Both the position numbers and the translations under genes were made by a program. DNA of 64,000 nucleotides from Sphingobacterium sp. (lineage in GTDB: Bacteria; Bacteroidota; Bacteroidia; Sphingobacteriales; Sphingobacteriaceae), in the NCBI GenBank assembly GCA_031253985.1, contig JAIRVH010000185.1, positions 267,488 to 331,487 on the forward strand. Reading direction: 5' to 3'. The stretch's first letter is position 1; each line of letters begins with the position of its first letter. A model generated the notes under the pieces. The model was not told the origin of the DNA. It ran no database searches and saw only the letters and a program-made list of their open reading frames with translations. Shown in pieces: positions 36,008-44,273 of the stretch.

Positions 36008-37312
36008 ATGAAGCTATTAATTCTACTCATCTTGTGCCCAGTTCTTCTATATGGACAAGAAAATACACCAACGAAACTTGCAAAATATATGCGAGCGCAG
36101 GTCGAAGTAAATAACTTTAGTGGAACCGTGCTCGTTAGGAAAAACAACACTATTTTGCTAAAAAAAGCCTATGGTCTCGCAGATTATGAATGGAACGTTA
36201 AAAATACAATAGATACGAAATTCCAATTAGCATCGGTCACAAAACAGTTTACAGCAACTGCTATTCTCCTGTTGATAGACAGCGGACGATTATCCCTAAA
36301 TGATAAACTCAGTAAATTTTTTCCGGATTATCCAAAAGCTGATAGCGTCAGCATTCACATGCTGTTGTCACATACTTCAGGACTAGCCATGGGTTTCAAG
36401 GAAATCGCATTGAGCAGTATGAGCACCGATTCTGCTTATACTGCCATTAAGAAAATTCCATTCGAATTTTCACCGGGTACCAAAAGCTCCTACAGCAATA
36501 TTGGTTATTATCTGTTAGCTAAAATTATTGAAAAGGTTTCAGGTGAGCGTTATGCAGCTTTCTTAAAGAAGAATATCTTTGATAAAGTGGGGATGAAGAA
36601 TACGGGGGTTAGTAACAATGAATCCATCGTCGCAAAAAAAGCAAAAGTATATTGTCACAACGAGGAAGGGCTAATTCATAATCCGTATATCAACTGGAAT
36701 ATTAACTTGGGCCATGACGGTGTGTATTCAACTGTCGAGGATTTAGCCCTATGGGACAAAGCCCTCTACGGAACAACCGTATTGTCTGCCGGAATGAAGA
36801 AAAAAATGTTCACCCCCTATGGTTCTGAAAATTGGGGCTATGGATTTATAATCAATCCGTTTTATAATCACGGACATTATTTGATTGCACATGACGGCGG
36901 ATTCTTTGGGACAATGACTTCTTTTAATCGATTTACTGACGACAAACTCTTTGTTACTGTCCTTTCTAATAACGGATCAGCCTCCCATATCATAGGTTAT
37001 GGACTTTCTGCAATTGCCCTTGGCAAAGAAGTAGAAATGCCCTACAAACATCATCGGGCCAAAATAGATACGACCATATACAAAAACTATGTGGGTGAGT
37101 ATGGCAAAATACAGGTGTTAAAAATTGGAGGTAAACTCTATTATAATGATGCGGATATTGAACTCATTCCCGAGTCTAAAACAAAATTTTTCAGAGCAGA
37201 CGACAACGATAGAACGATCGAGTTTGTTGAAGACAAAACAGATGGCTACGATTCCATTATTTTAACAAAAGGTGGTGTTAAAGAGATTTTTAGAAGGTCT
37301 CAAAAAAAATAA
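36008..37312 (+). CDS. Secreted serine hydrolase of the class C beta-lactamase / DD-peptidase family
   Basis: The 434-residue protein has a signal peptide (to about residue 16). The catalytic SxxK is Ser76-Val-Thr-Lys79, the second motif is Tyr161-Ser-Asn163 (SSYSNIGYYLL), and HDGGFFG supplies the third. The C-terminal 100 residues form a small beta domain (YVGEYGKIQVLKIGGKLYYN) common in these periplasmic esterases and peptidases. It probably cleaves peptidoglycan-like peptides or esters in the periplasm; true lactamase activity is not implied. Confidence 0.88.
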   Translation: MKLLILLILCPVLLYGQENTPTKLAKYMRAQVEVNNFSGTVLVRKNNTILLKKAYGLADYEWNVKNTIDTKFQLASVTKQFTATAILLLIDSGRLSLNDKLSKFFPDYPKADSVSIHMLLSHTSGLAMGFKEIALSSMSTDSAYTAIKKIPFEFSPGTKSSYSNIGYYLLAKIIEKVSGERYAAFLKKNIFDKVGMKNTGVSNNESIVAKKAKVYCHNEEGLIHNPYINWNINLGHDGVYSTVEDLALWDKALYGTTVLSAGMKKKMFTPYGSENWGYGFIINPFYNHGHYLIAHDGGFFGTMTSFNRFTDDKLFVTVLSNNGSASHIIGYGLSAIALGKEVEMPYKHHRAKIDTTIYKNYVGEYGKIQVLKIGGKLYYNDADIELIPESKTKFFRADDNDRTIEFVEDKTDGYDSIILTKGGVKEIFRRSQKK

Positions 37313-37653
37313 ATCTTTTTATCAGGAATTTGAAACTTGAAAGAAAAAATCTAAATTACATATAGATCAATTCAGCACTCTAATTTATCATTTAACCTAA
37401 ATTAGAGTGTATTGCCACAGGTGGACCAAGATATGGAGAAAGCTAAAAAAGTATTTTATGGAAGCCTTTTATAGTATGCGTAGTCTTTATGACAGCATAT
37501 CTTAATACCAAGAGTGGAAAAATACATCCTAACTTTTCGCTATCCAAAATAATCACTATCTTACAAGAAATCAATTTTGTGAAAATATAGCCAATTTGGC
37601 AGCCATAGGATCATAGTTGAAATAAAATTCAGGTATAGAAGGAATTACATCAT
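37313..37653. other. Intergenic region, 341 bp
   Basis: Apart from the inverted repeat at 37376-37409 I see no gene or other structure. The distal part is AT-rich and should contain the promoter of the alpha/beta-hydrolase gene. Confidence 0.5.
37376..37409 (+). terminator. Inverted repeat downstream of the serine hydrolase gene
   Basis: Perfect 12-bp arms CACTCTAATTTA (37376-37387) and its complement (37398-37409) enclose a 10-base loop, 63 bases past the hydrolase stop. There is no long T-run, so termination is likely but not certain. Confidence 0.5.
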
Positions 37654-38712
37654 ATGAACAGAAGATATTTTTTCTACGTCATTATCATCATCGGTTTGTT
37701 CACCTCGTGTGGCCTCATCCATAATCTTCCTCATTCGGCTTCTCCCAATACCGGAGCAGATCCTAATTTATGGTATTCATTTGTGGATCAAAATGGTAAT
37801 TTCTACCCCGACAACTGGAAGAAAAACTATGGCATCCCTTCGAATAAAGCCGCTAGGGATCCTTATTCCCTGATGAAAATTGCCACTGACAAAGGTGACC
37901 GCGAACAACTGCTTGCTTTTGAACGCAGTAATATGCTCCGTCTTTCGAAACGTATTGCACCCAAGAAACGTATTTTTATTTTGGTCCATGGCTTCAATGC
38001 GGATGAAGAATCTGTTGTAAAACAATATAAATATATTGCAGATCATATCGTCACCAATCCAAAGACCGATGAAATCATTCGGTTTTATTGGGACGGTTTA
38101 CGATCGACCTCCCCTTTTCGATCAGCAAAAAATTGGTTTTCCGCGGCTTCTTTTAGCCAGATGGCCGGTGAGTTCGGTTTAAGACGCATACTTAACAACA
38201 TGGCGGATAAAGATGTTTATATTATCTCGCACAGTCGGGGGGCATCTGTGGTCATGAGCGCAATTTCAAATCCAGAATACAATAGTTCATTTTCTGCCCA
38301 AGCGAAAGATATTCACAATGTTGATATCGAGCGGGCAAAGCCATTGCTGGAAAACAAAAACAGGATTACCTGCATCATGCTGGCGCCAGCAATAGGTCTT
38401 TCCGAATTTCAATATACTGACACAACAACTAACACAAAAAAATTTGTCGATCTGAGCACCCAAGTAAAGAAAATACATATCACGATTAATGGCACTGACA
38501 AAATGTTAAAGAAATTTTTCGGATTTCTATCCAACAAACTTAATCCAACTGATCTAGGGTATAAAGAGGAGAGCTTTAACGCGCTTAAGAAAAACTATAC
38601 GATCTTTTCGATGACGGATTTTACAGGAATGTCAAGCCACGATTTTAGTCGTTACATACGAGATCCTAGGTTCAAGCAAATGCTACGGGAAGAATCAATT
38701 CAAGTACAATAA
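37654..38712 (+). CDS. Alpha/beta-hydrolase lipoprotein
   Basis: The 352-residue protein has a lipoprotein signal (LFTSCGLIHN, Cys about 19). An alpha/beta-hydrolase core follows: the oxyanion strand IFILVHGFNADEES near 109-122 and the nucleophile elbow YIISHSRGASVVMS (Ser in SHSRG) near residue 194. The acid and His positions are not obvious; SSHDFSRY near the C terminus may contain the His. It is envelope-anchored, probably an esterase or lipase-like enzyme. It converges with the PKS operon 42 bp away. Confidence 0.77.
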   Translation: MNRRYFFYVIIIIGLFTSCGLIHNLPHSASPNTGADPNLWYSFVDQNGNFYPDNWKKNYGIPSNKAARDPYSLMKIATDKGDREQLLAFERSNMLRLSKRIAPKKRIFILVHGFNADEESVVKQYKYIADHIVTNPKTDEIIRFYWDGLRSTSPFRSAKNWFSAASFSQMAGEFGLRRILNNMADKDVYIISHSRGASVVMSAISNPEYNSSFSAQAKDIHNVDIERAKPLLENKNRITCIMLAPAIGLSEFQYTDTTTNTKKFVDLSTQVKKIHITINGTDKMLKKFFGFLSNKLNPTDLGYKEESFNALKKNYTIFSMTDFTGMSSHDFSRYIRDPRFKQMLREESIQVQ

Positions 38713-38754
38713 GTTATTAGCGAATTTTCGCAGGCTGGATTTTTAGATCCTGGT

Positions 38755-39255
38755 TTAAAATACCGCAACTATTTTCTCAAAACGACCGTGATTACTTATA
38801 GAAACTGGCAACAGTTCCCTTCGTCCCTCCATAGCAATGCCAGGTAAACCAAGTGGGTCTTTAACAACTTGACATCTTTTGAGTTCCACCACATGATCCA
38901 AATGGTCCAATACCTTAACGGCTGTAGTATGTATAAAATCAGGACCAACAATGGTCTTGGTATAATAACGATTCTCTTCACAGATGACTTCTCCGACAGC
39001 GGAACCGCAAGACCTTTCAACAAAGGAACACAGCAATGCAATAGGTGCATATTTTCTGCTCCCCGTCTCTCTATTCCATATTTTATAAGCAGCTTCTTTC
39101 ATACTCCACAAAAGCCATACAACAATCTCCGGATCGTAACTATTGGCTATTAACAGTTGCTCATTTTCATTAAATATCTTAGTAATAAACCCCCGACGTC
39201 TCCAATTACTGTCTTTTCTGGACTGAACTAGATCGACAATGTCATTACCAATCAT
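38755..39255 (-). CDS. 4'-phosphopantetheinyl transferase
   Basis: The 166-residue protein has the two signatures of the AcpS/Sfp superfamily: IGNDIVDL at residues 2-9 and WSMKEAAYKIW near 50-60, whose acidic residues bind Mg2+-CoA. It would load the phosphopantetheine arm onto the ACP encoded immediately before it; the start ATG overlaps the ACP stop by four bases. The size is between AcpS (about 125) and Sfp (about 230). It is the last gene of the seven-gene operon. Confidence 0.88.
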   Translation of the reverse strand: MIGNDIVDLVQSRKDSNWRRRGFITKIFNENEQLLIANSYDPEIVVWLLWSMKEAAYKIWNRETGSRKYAPIALLCSFVERSCGSAVGEVICEENRYYTKTIVGPDFIHTTAVKVLDHLDHVVELKRCQVVKDPLGLPGIAMEGRRELLPVSISNHGRFEKIVAVF

Positions 39256-39506
39256 TTTTCATTAAGCTTGGTTTCGATAATATCGATTGCCGCCCTTACA
39301 TTAAGCATACGTTCCATATCAGCATTCTCAATAACTATCTCGAATTGCTCTTCGATATCCAGTACAATATCAACCAGATTAGCGGAATTGATTTGTAGAT
39401 CGTGAATAAAATCAGTTTCTTCGGAAAGCTTTCCAAATGCTTCTTCGTTTGTCGTGTAAGGTGCAATAATAGGTTTTAAAGCATTGATCAGTTCTTCTCT
39501 ATTCAT
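39252..39506 (-). CDS. Acyl carrier protein of the PKS operon
   Basis: I start the 84-residue protein at ATG 39506 (MNREELINALK), which overlaps the ketosynthase stop by eight bases; an upstream ATG at 39521 is possible. It is acidic and helical. The phosphopantetheine attachment site is Ser41 in LQINSANLVDIVLDIEEQF, where the usual DSL tripeptide reads NSA. It should carry the growing acyl chain made by the neighbouring ketosynthase and dehydratase. Confidence 0.88.
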   Translation of the reverse strand: MNREELINALKPIIAPYTTNEEAFGKLSEETDFIHDLQINSANLVDIVLDIEEQFEIVIENADMERMLNVRAAIDIIETKLNEK

Positions 39507-40782
39507 ATGGCAAGTTATCAAATTTTTTGAATATTAAGCAAGCATTCACATCCCCAAATCCAAAACTTGCCTTGGCAATAATTTGAGGTGCAACACTTAT
39601 TGTATGCAAAGGGACGTTTGATGGACCTATCAATGCAGCAATTTCAGGATGTAGGTCCACACAATTACTGTTTCCAAATATAAAACCGTGATATAGCTGC
39701 AATACCGTAGCGACGCTCTCTATACTGCCAGCTGCACTGAGACAATGTCCAGTCATACCTTTTAATGAGTTTATAAAAGGAAAATCCTTCCCCCTACGTC
39801 CAAGCGCCTCAATCCAGTTTTCTATTTCAAAAGCATCTTTGATAGTTGCTGTTAAATGGCCGTTTATAGCATCGACTTCTAAAGCGGAAACACCTGAATT
39901 TTTCAAGGCTTCTATAATACACCGACGAACAGCATCAGCATTAGGAGCGGTCATACTACCTGTCCCCCGCTGCCCTCCGGAATTTACCTCACCACCCAAC
40001 AACTCACCATATATCGTCGTCTTTCGCGCTAAGGCACTTTCCAAATCTTCCAATAGCAAAGCTCCCGCTCCGCTGCCAGGAACAAACCCTCCGGCTGTCG
40101 CACTCATCGGACGAGACCCCTCATGCGGACGGTCATTATAGTGCGAACTACACACACGCAACGCATCAAAACCACCCCAAATATAAGGGCCGCTATCTCC
40201 AGTGCTTCCTGCTAGCATCCGCTTTGCCCTGCCGGATCGAATACGGTCATAGGCCATTAAAATTGCTTCGGTCCCAGTTGCGCAAGCAGATGAATTTGTT
40301 GTTACCTGGTTTCCAAGCCCCAATTTACCGCCCAAATATGCGCTGACACCACTGCTCATCGTCTGGGCCACAACTGTACTACCTAACCTGCGGGTCTGCA
40401 AGTCGTCAATTTTATAGATGCTCTCGCGAAACTTATCGATACCAGAGCTCCCGGATCCAAAAATGGTTCCACTGTCCCAATCCGGAGCAGATTCGGTCGC
40501 TATCGGTAACCCCGCATTTGCCCAAGCTTCCATACCTGCAATGACTCCATATAATATCCCCGTACTGTTAAAACCTCTAAGCTCAAGTTCAGTGAAATAG
40601 CGCCTTTTAAAATCATCCGTTATTTCAGGAGTCCCTGCTATCTGGCAAGAAAACTGCAATTTCTCCAGTTGCACATCATGTCGAATACCCGAAACACCAT
40701 CCCTTATCGCTTGGACAAAAGATGGTACGCCTACCCCATTCGGTGCTACAACCCCCATTCCTGTAATGACGACTCTCCTCAT
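39499..40782 (-). CDS. Beta-ketoacyl-ACP synthase (FabF/KAS II type)
   Basis: The 427-residue condensing enzyme has the full Cys-His-His triad: Cys167 (NSSACATG), His309 (INGHLTATIKD) and His346 (SLKGMTGHCLSAAGS). The second motif departs from the usual NAHGTST. The GFGDVNACL tail is also typical. It elongates acyl-ACP with malonyl-ACP. Its start overlaps the dehydratase stop by four bases. Within this operon it probably builds the acyl starter for the type III PKS rather than serving general fatty-acid synthesis. Confidence 0.92.
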   Translation of the reverse strand: MRRVVITGMGVVAPNGVGVPSFVQAIRDGVSGIRHDVQLEKLQFSCQIAGTPEITDDFKRRYFTELELRGFNSTGILYGVIAGMEAWANAGLPIATESAPDWDSGTIFGSGSSGIDKFRESIYKIDDLQTRRLGSTVVAQTMSSGVSAYLGGKLGLGNQVTTNSSACATGTEAILMAYDRIRSGRAKRMLAGSTGDSGPYIWGGFDALRVCSSHYNDRPHEGSRPMSATAGGFVPGSGAGALLLEDLESALARKTTIYGELLGGEVNSGGQRGTGSMTAPNADAVRRCIIEALKNSGVSALEVDAINGHLTATIKDAFEIENWIEALGRRGKDFPFINSLKGMTGHCLSAAGSIESVATVLQLYHGFIFGNSNCVDLHPEIAALIGPSNVPLHTISVAPQIIAKASFGFGDVNACLIFKKFDNLPYE

Positions 40783-41216
40783 AGCTTCTCCGTAATCATA
40801 CCTGCCAATATCCCCTTACAAACCTCCTGTCCGGTTTCATTTTTCATAACGACCTCACATTTTAGTTTACCAAACCTGAAATATACCTTTTTTGAAAACA
40901 CGGTGACTCTTTCTTTCGGATATACAGGCTTTAAAAATTCTATTTCCGTAGAGGTCAACGCTATTGCAGCGCTAGCCGTAACCTCTTTATCCAGCAAAAA
41001 AATTCCCAGACAGGCTAAACCTATCTGTGCCATCGTTTCGATCAAAATAACTCCTGGAGTAATCGCTTTGCCATAAAAATGGCCTCTATAAAAATCCAGG
41101 TTTTCATTAAAAGTATAGGCACCTGTAATACCTTCCTCATCAACATGAATTAATTCATCGACAAACAAAAAAGGTTCTCTGTAGGGCAATTGTGCCATTA
41201 TATTATTCAAATCCAT
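40779..41216 (-). CDS. FabZ-like 3-hydroxyacyl-ACP dehydratase (hotdog fold)
   Basis: The 145-residue protein shows the FabA/FabZ pattern LPYREPFLFVDELIHV, GHFYGKAITPGVILIETMAQIG and a EFLKPVYPKERVTV strand. Catalytic residues are His46 (GHF) and Glu60 (IETMAQ). It should dehydrate 3-hydroxyacyl-ACP. It begins 18 bp after the PKS stop and overlaps the ketosynthase start. No ketoreductase or enoyl reductase gene is in the operon, so those steps would come from the cell's general fatty-acid synthase. Confidence 0.9.
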   Translation of the reverse strand: MDLNNIMAQLPYREPFLFVDELIHVDEEGITGAYTFNENLDFYRGHFYGKAITPGVILIETMAQIGLACLGIFLLDKEVTASAAIALTSTEIEFLKPVYPKERVTVFSKKVYFRFGKLKCEVVMKNETGQEVCKGILAGMITEKL

Positions 41217-41234
41217 TGATCAAATTTAAGTAGG

Positions 41235-42286
41235 TCACCATTTTAACAATACCCGCTGTGCTGAAAACCCAGGACCAAAACTCAGCATCAACCCATATTC
41301 GCCAGCCTGTGGCTGATGCTTCATGATGCGTTCAAGAACATAAAGTACGGTAGCACTCGACATATTGCCATACTGTGCAAGCACTGCCTGAGTGTCTTTG
41401 ATATCTTTACCAAACTCGGCAAAAATCTGCTCAATCGTCGCCACAATCTTCTTACCTCCGGGATGAAAAATCATGTGATTGATATCTTTGATTTCCAAAC
41501 CATTCTTTTTCAAAAATGGATGTATCACATCTGCAAAATGTGACGCGATCACGTTCGGCACATCAACATCCAATATCATCTGCATACCACTGTTGGTCAG
41601 CTTAAAACCCATGATATCTTCTGTATGATAAAAATGATACATCTGCTGGTCAAGAATTTCTGGCCGCAATCCTCTTCATGCGATGAAAGCAGGCTGCAGG
41701 CTGCACCATCTCCAAATATGGCCGCACTGACCATATTTGACATGGAGAAATCCTCCAGCTGAAAAGTAGCTGTTGGGGCCTCAACGGCAATTACCGCAGC
41801 GCGTTTACCCGGATTGGCCTGTAAGAAATTCTTAGCGTAGATAACCCCTGAAACCCCAGCAACACATCCCATTTCTGTAACTGGCAGCCTGACAATATCC
41901 TGCCGGAGTTTCATTTTATTAATTAAGTATCCGTCTAGTGACGGTATCATAATTCCCGTGCAACTCACCGTTATAATATAGTCTAAGGACTGCGGGTCCC
42001 ATGCCACTTTCTCAAGTGCTTTACGGAGCACTTTCTCCCCCAATTCGATTGCTTCACGGCAATAAATATTATTTTTTTCTTCAAAGGATGTCACTGTAAA
42101 AACTTCGATGGGATCCATGATAGCATAGCGCCTTTCCACAGCAGAGCCTTCAAAAAGTTTCTTTATCTTTTTTACAAAACGAGGTTCCTGTCCTTTAAGC
42201 CAAATATCCAATAACGGAAGGACCTCATCAGTGGTACAGGAATATTTAGGCAGTTGCTTGGCAACGGTAATTATCTTAACGCTCAT
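41235..42286 (-). pseudogene. Type III polyketide synthase, frameshifted in this sequence
   Basis: Two frames together encode one chalcone-synthase-type enzyme. The upstream frame (42286 to 41597) starts at MSVKIITVAKQL, overlapping the methyltransferase stop by four bases, and carries catalytic Cys141 (EMGCVAGVSG). The downstream frame (to 41235) carries the His of IFHPGGKKI and the Asn of YGNMSSATVLYVLE. Homology passes from one frame to the other near 41665-41690 by a -1 shift; a missing base in the GGCCAG region would explain it. All three catalytic residues are intact and flanking genes are undamaged, so this may be a sequencing error, a recent mutation or recoding. Family members make resorcinols, pyrones or related rings from acyl starters and malonyl units. 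Confidence 0.85.
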
Positions 42287-42996
42287 ATATTGGAAATTAT
42301 CCACTGGTAACGAAAAGCCCATTTCCATTGGATGGTATAACTTTTTAATTGCAATGTTTCTGAGAATTGCTCTAACTCATATTTTTTAAACCCGCGTAGT
42401 ATGGAGATAAGTCCATCCACTTTTGTCATTTTATTTAACCTAAAAAAAGTACCTACAGCTTGAAAAAGACGATAGGCAACTTTGCTCCTCTGCAGGTCGT
42501 TGATGACGATTCCCAAATTTGAAATCTTGATGAGTCTGTCTATCAATTCAATAATTCTTTCATTATCAAAATGATGAATGGTCAGCGTACACAGCACAAT
42601 ATCATAACTGTTATTTTCAAAATCTGTGTCGAATATATCTGCACATAAATAGGATATATTACTGTAATCTTTTGACAGAGACTGCGCATAATTTACCGTA
42701 TATTGATTGGCATCTACACCCAAGAGATTCAGATTGATCTTATTTTTATAGCCATAATCACTCAGCATGCGAAGCATGTCTCCATTCCCGCATCCGATAT
42801 CAATAATTGAAATTGACTTGCTCTTATCGGCACCAGAAAGAAGTTTCTTGACACCATCCAAGGTGATGCTATTTCCACCCAAAAACTGGTTTATCTTTGA
42901 AATCCGATCCAATGTGACACGAAGTTCTTCACCCGCAAGCAGGAAATCATCCATGATCTCAGTCTCCCCTGTTCTATGTTTCGTGTTTATACGCAT
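42283..42996 (-). CDS. Class I SAM methyltransferase of the PKS operon
   Basis: The 237-residue protein has motif I IIDIGCGNGDML (about 63-74), an acidic GVDANQYTV second strand, CADIFDTDF and the post-motif DIVLCTLTIHHFDN. The first ATG at 42996 overlaps the oxidoreductase stop by ten bases; an internal ATG at 42954 (MDDFLLAGEEL) is an alternative. In Streptomyces srs clusters a methyltransferase also accompanies the type III PKS, but that one is a membrane enzyme of another family. Here it would O- or C-methylate the ring product. Confidence 0.87.
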   Translation of the reverse strand: MRINTKHRTGETEIMDDFLLAGEELRVTLDRISKINQFLGGNSITLDGVKKLLSGADKSKSISIIDIGCGNGDMLRMLSDYGYKNKINLNLLGVDANQYTVNYAQSLSKDYSNISYLCADIFDTDFENNSYDIVLCTLTIHHFDNERIIELIDRLIKISNLGIVINDLQRSKVAYRLFQAVGTFFRLNKMTKVDGLISILRGFKKYELEQFSETLQLKSYTIQWKWAFRYQWIISNI

Positions 42997-44120
42997 TTTA
43001 TTGAGTTTGCATTTCCATGAGTTTGTTTGATAATCCAGATCAAAATTTTCGGAAAAAGGGCACCGATCTTCATCAGTAATGCTGCGCCAAATTCATAACG
43101 TAATACACTAGACAGCATCCGCCCGAACAATAAGCGCCTTCCAAAAGCTTGTTTCCAGCGATTGATATACATTGCTTCCAATTGTCGACGGGATTCAATT
43201 TTACGGTTACAGTAATCCAAAATAAGTTCCGAAGCTAACTTTGCGCCGTGTATCGCCATAGCCATTCCATTTCCACAGAATGGATGAATAAGACCGGCCG
43301 TATCACCGACCATGAGGATATGGTTTTCTACCGGATTTTTTTTATCAAAAGAAAATTGACTGATCGTAATCGGTTTATCAAAAAGCATCGTGCTCTTTTC
43401 AAAAAAACACTTTAGATACCCATTCTTAGACATGACGTACTTTTGATACGCTTCGATGTTCCTATATTTCTTAAACGTTTTTACATCGGCCATATAACAG
43501 ACATTTATCTTGTTATCTTCAACTTTGGAAATGCCACAGTAGCCACCTTCAAAGTTATGTAAGGCGATGAGGTTGTCAGTAAAATCTCCAGAATAATGAG
43601 CTTTTACTGCCATCCAAATGGAGGGTCTCTTCATGAAATCCCGTGACAACAATTGATCGATATTGCTGCGTTTGCCATAAGCCCCCAATACAATCTTTGC
43701 GTTTAACTTCTGCCCTGGAAACGAAACAGCAAATGTATCGTCGCTGAAGGAAATTCCCGTAACAGTTGCGATTACGATTGTACAGCCACTATCTATTGCC
43801 TTTTTATAGAGCAATTCATCCAAGGAATAGCGACTTACACCAATGCCACCCAATGGTAATCTGATCTTATCGGATTGCCCATGTTGTGTCGTATATTGTA
43901 ATTCTTCAAGATGTGTGGCGCGCAAAGTATTCACATCAACCTTAAGCCAGTCCAAATAGGGCAAAATCTCATTGGAGAGGTATTCCCCGCAAACTTTATG
44001 ACGTGGGTACTCATGTTTTTCGATTAATGTTACCTTCAGTCCCTCTTTGGACAAATGCAATGCACTTGTGAGCCCAGCCAAACCACCACCTATTATAATT
44101 ACATCAGGATTTATTTCCAT
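42987..44120 (-). CDS. FAD-dependent oxidoreductase (geranylgeranyl-reductase-like)
   Basis: The 377-residue flavoprotein starts with a dinucleotide-binding motif (VIIIGGGLAGLTSALHLSKEGLKVTLIEK). PRHKVCGEYLSNE, the motif of the geranylgeranyl reductase/halogenase-like group, follows, and the GD-type FAD motif is MVGDTAGLIHPFCGNGMAMAIHG near 275. It is the first gene of the operon. By analogy with the flavoprotein next to the Streptomyces alkylresorcinol synthase, it may hydroxylate the ring towards a quinone; chain reduction is the alternative. The promoter would lie in the 153 bp before it. Confidence 0.88.
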   Translation of the reverse strand: MEINPDVIIIGGGLAGLTSALHLSKEGLKVTLIEKHEYPRHKVCGEYLSNEILPYLDWLKVDVNTLRATHLEELQYTTQHGQSDKIRLPLGGIGVSRYSLDELLYKKAIDSGCTIVIATVTGISFSDDTFAVSFPGQKLNAKIVLGAYGKRSNIDQLLSRDFMKRPSIWMAVKAHYSGDFTDNLIALHNFEGGYCGISKVEDNKINVCYMADVKTFKKYRNIEAYQKYVMSKNGYLKCFFEKSTMLFDKPITISQFSFDKKNPVENHILMVGDTAGLIHPFCGNGMAMAIHGAKLASELILDYCNRKIESRRQLEAMYINRWKQAFGRRLLFGRMLSSVLRYEFGAALLMKIGALFPKILIWIIKQTHGNANSIKCV

Positions 44121-44273
44121 ATAAGCAAACTTGCTCTGCGTTAGTAATCTTCAAAATATTGTTAGGAAACACCGCACAGGCCATGATCGATGGGGCTGCT
44201 TTCTACCAGTCTTTTTGATAACAGATCTTACCAAGAAATAGTTTTACCCTCCTCATAAAATTAAAAGGACGCC

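Noticed and set aside
36008..37312. True beta-lactamase resistance gene
   Set aside because: The SxxK/YxN motifs are shared by many periplasmic esterases and peptidases, and the C-terminal domain is typical of those, not of class C lactamases.
41235..41669. A separate 144-residue gene with a TTG start beside the PKS fragment
   Set aside because: It carries only the C-terminal half of a type III PKS, including two of three catalytic residues, and continues the upstream frame's homology. It is one frameshifted gene, not two.
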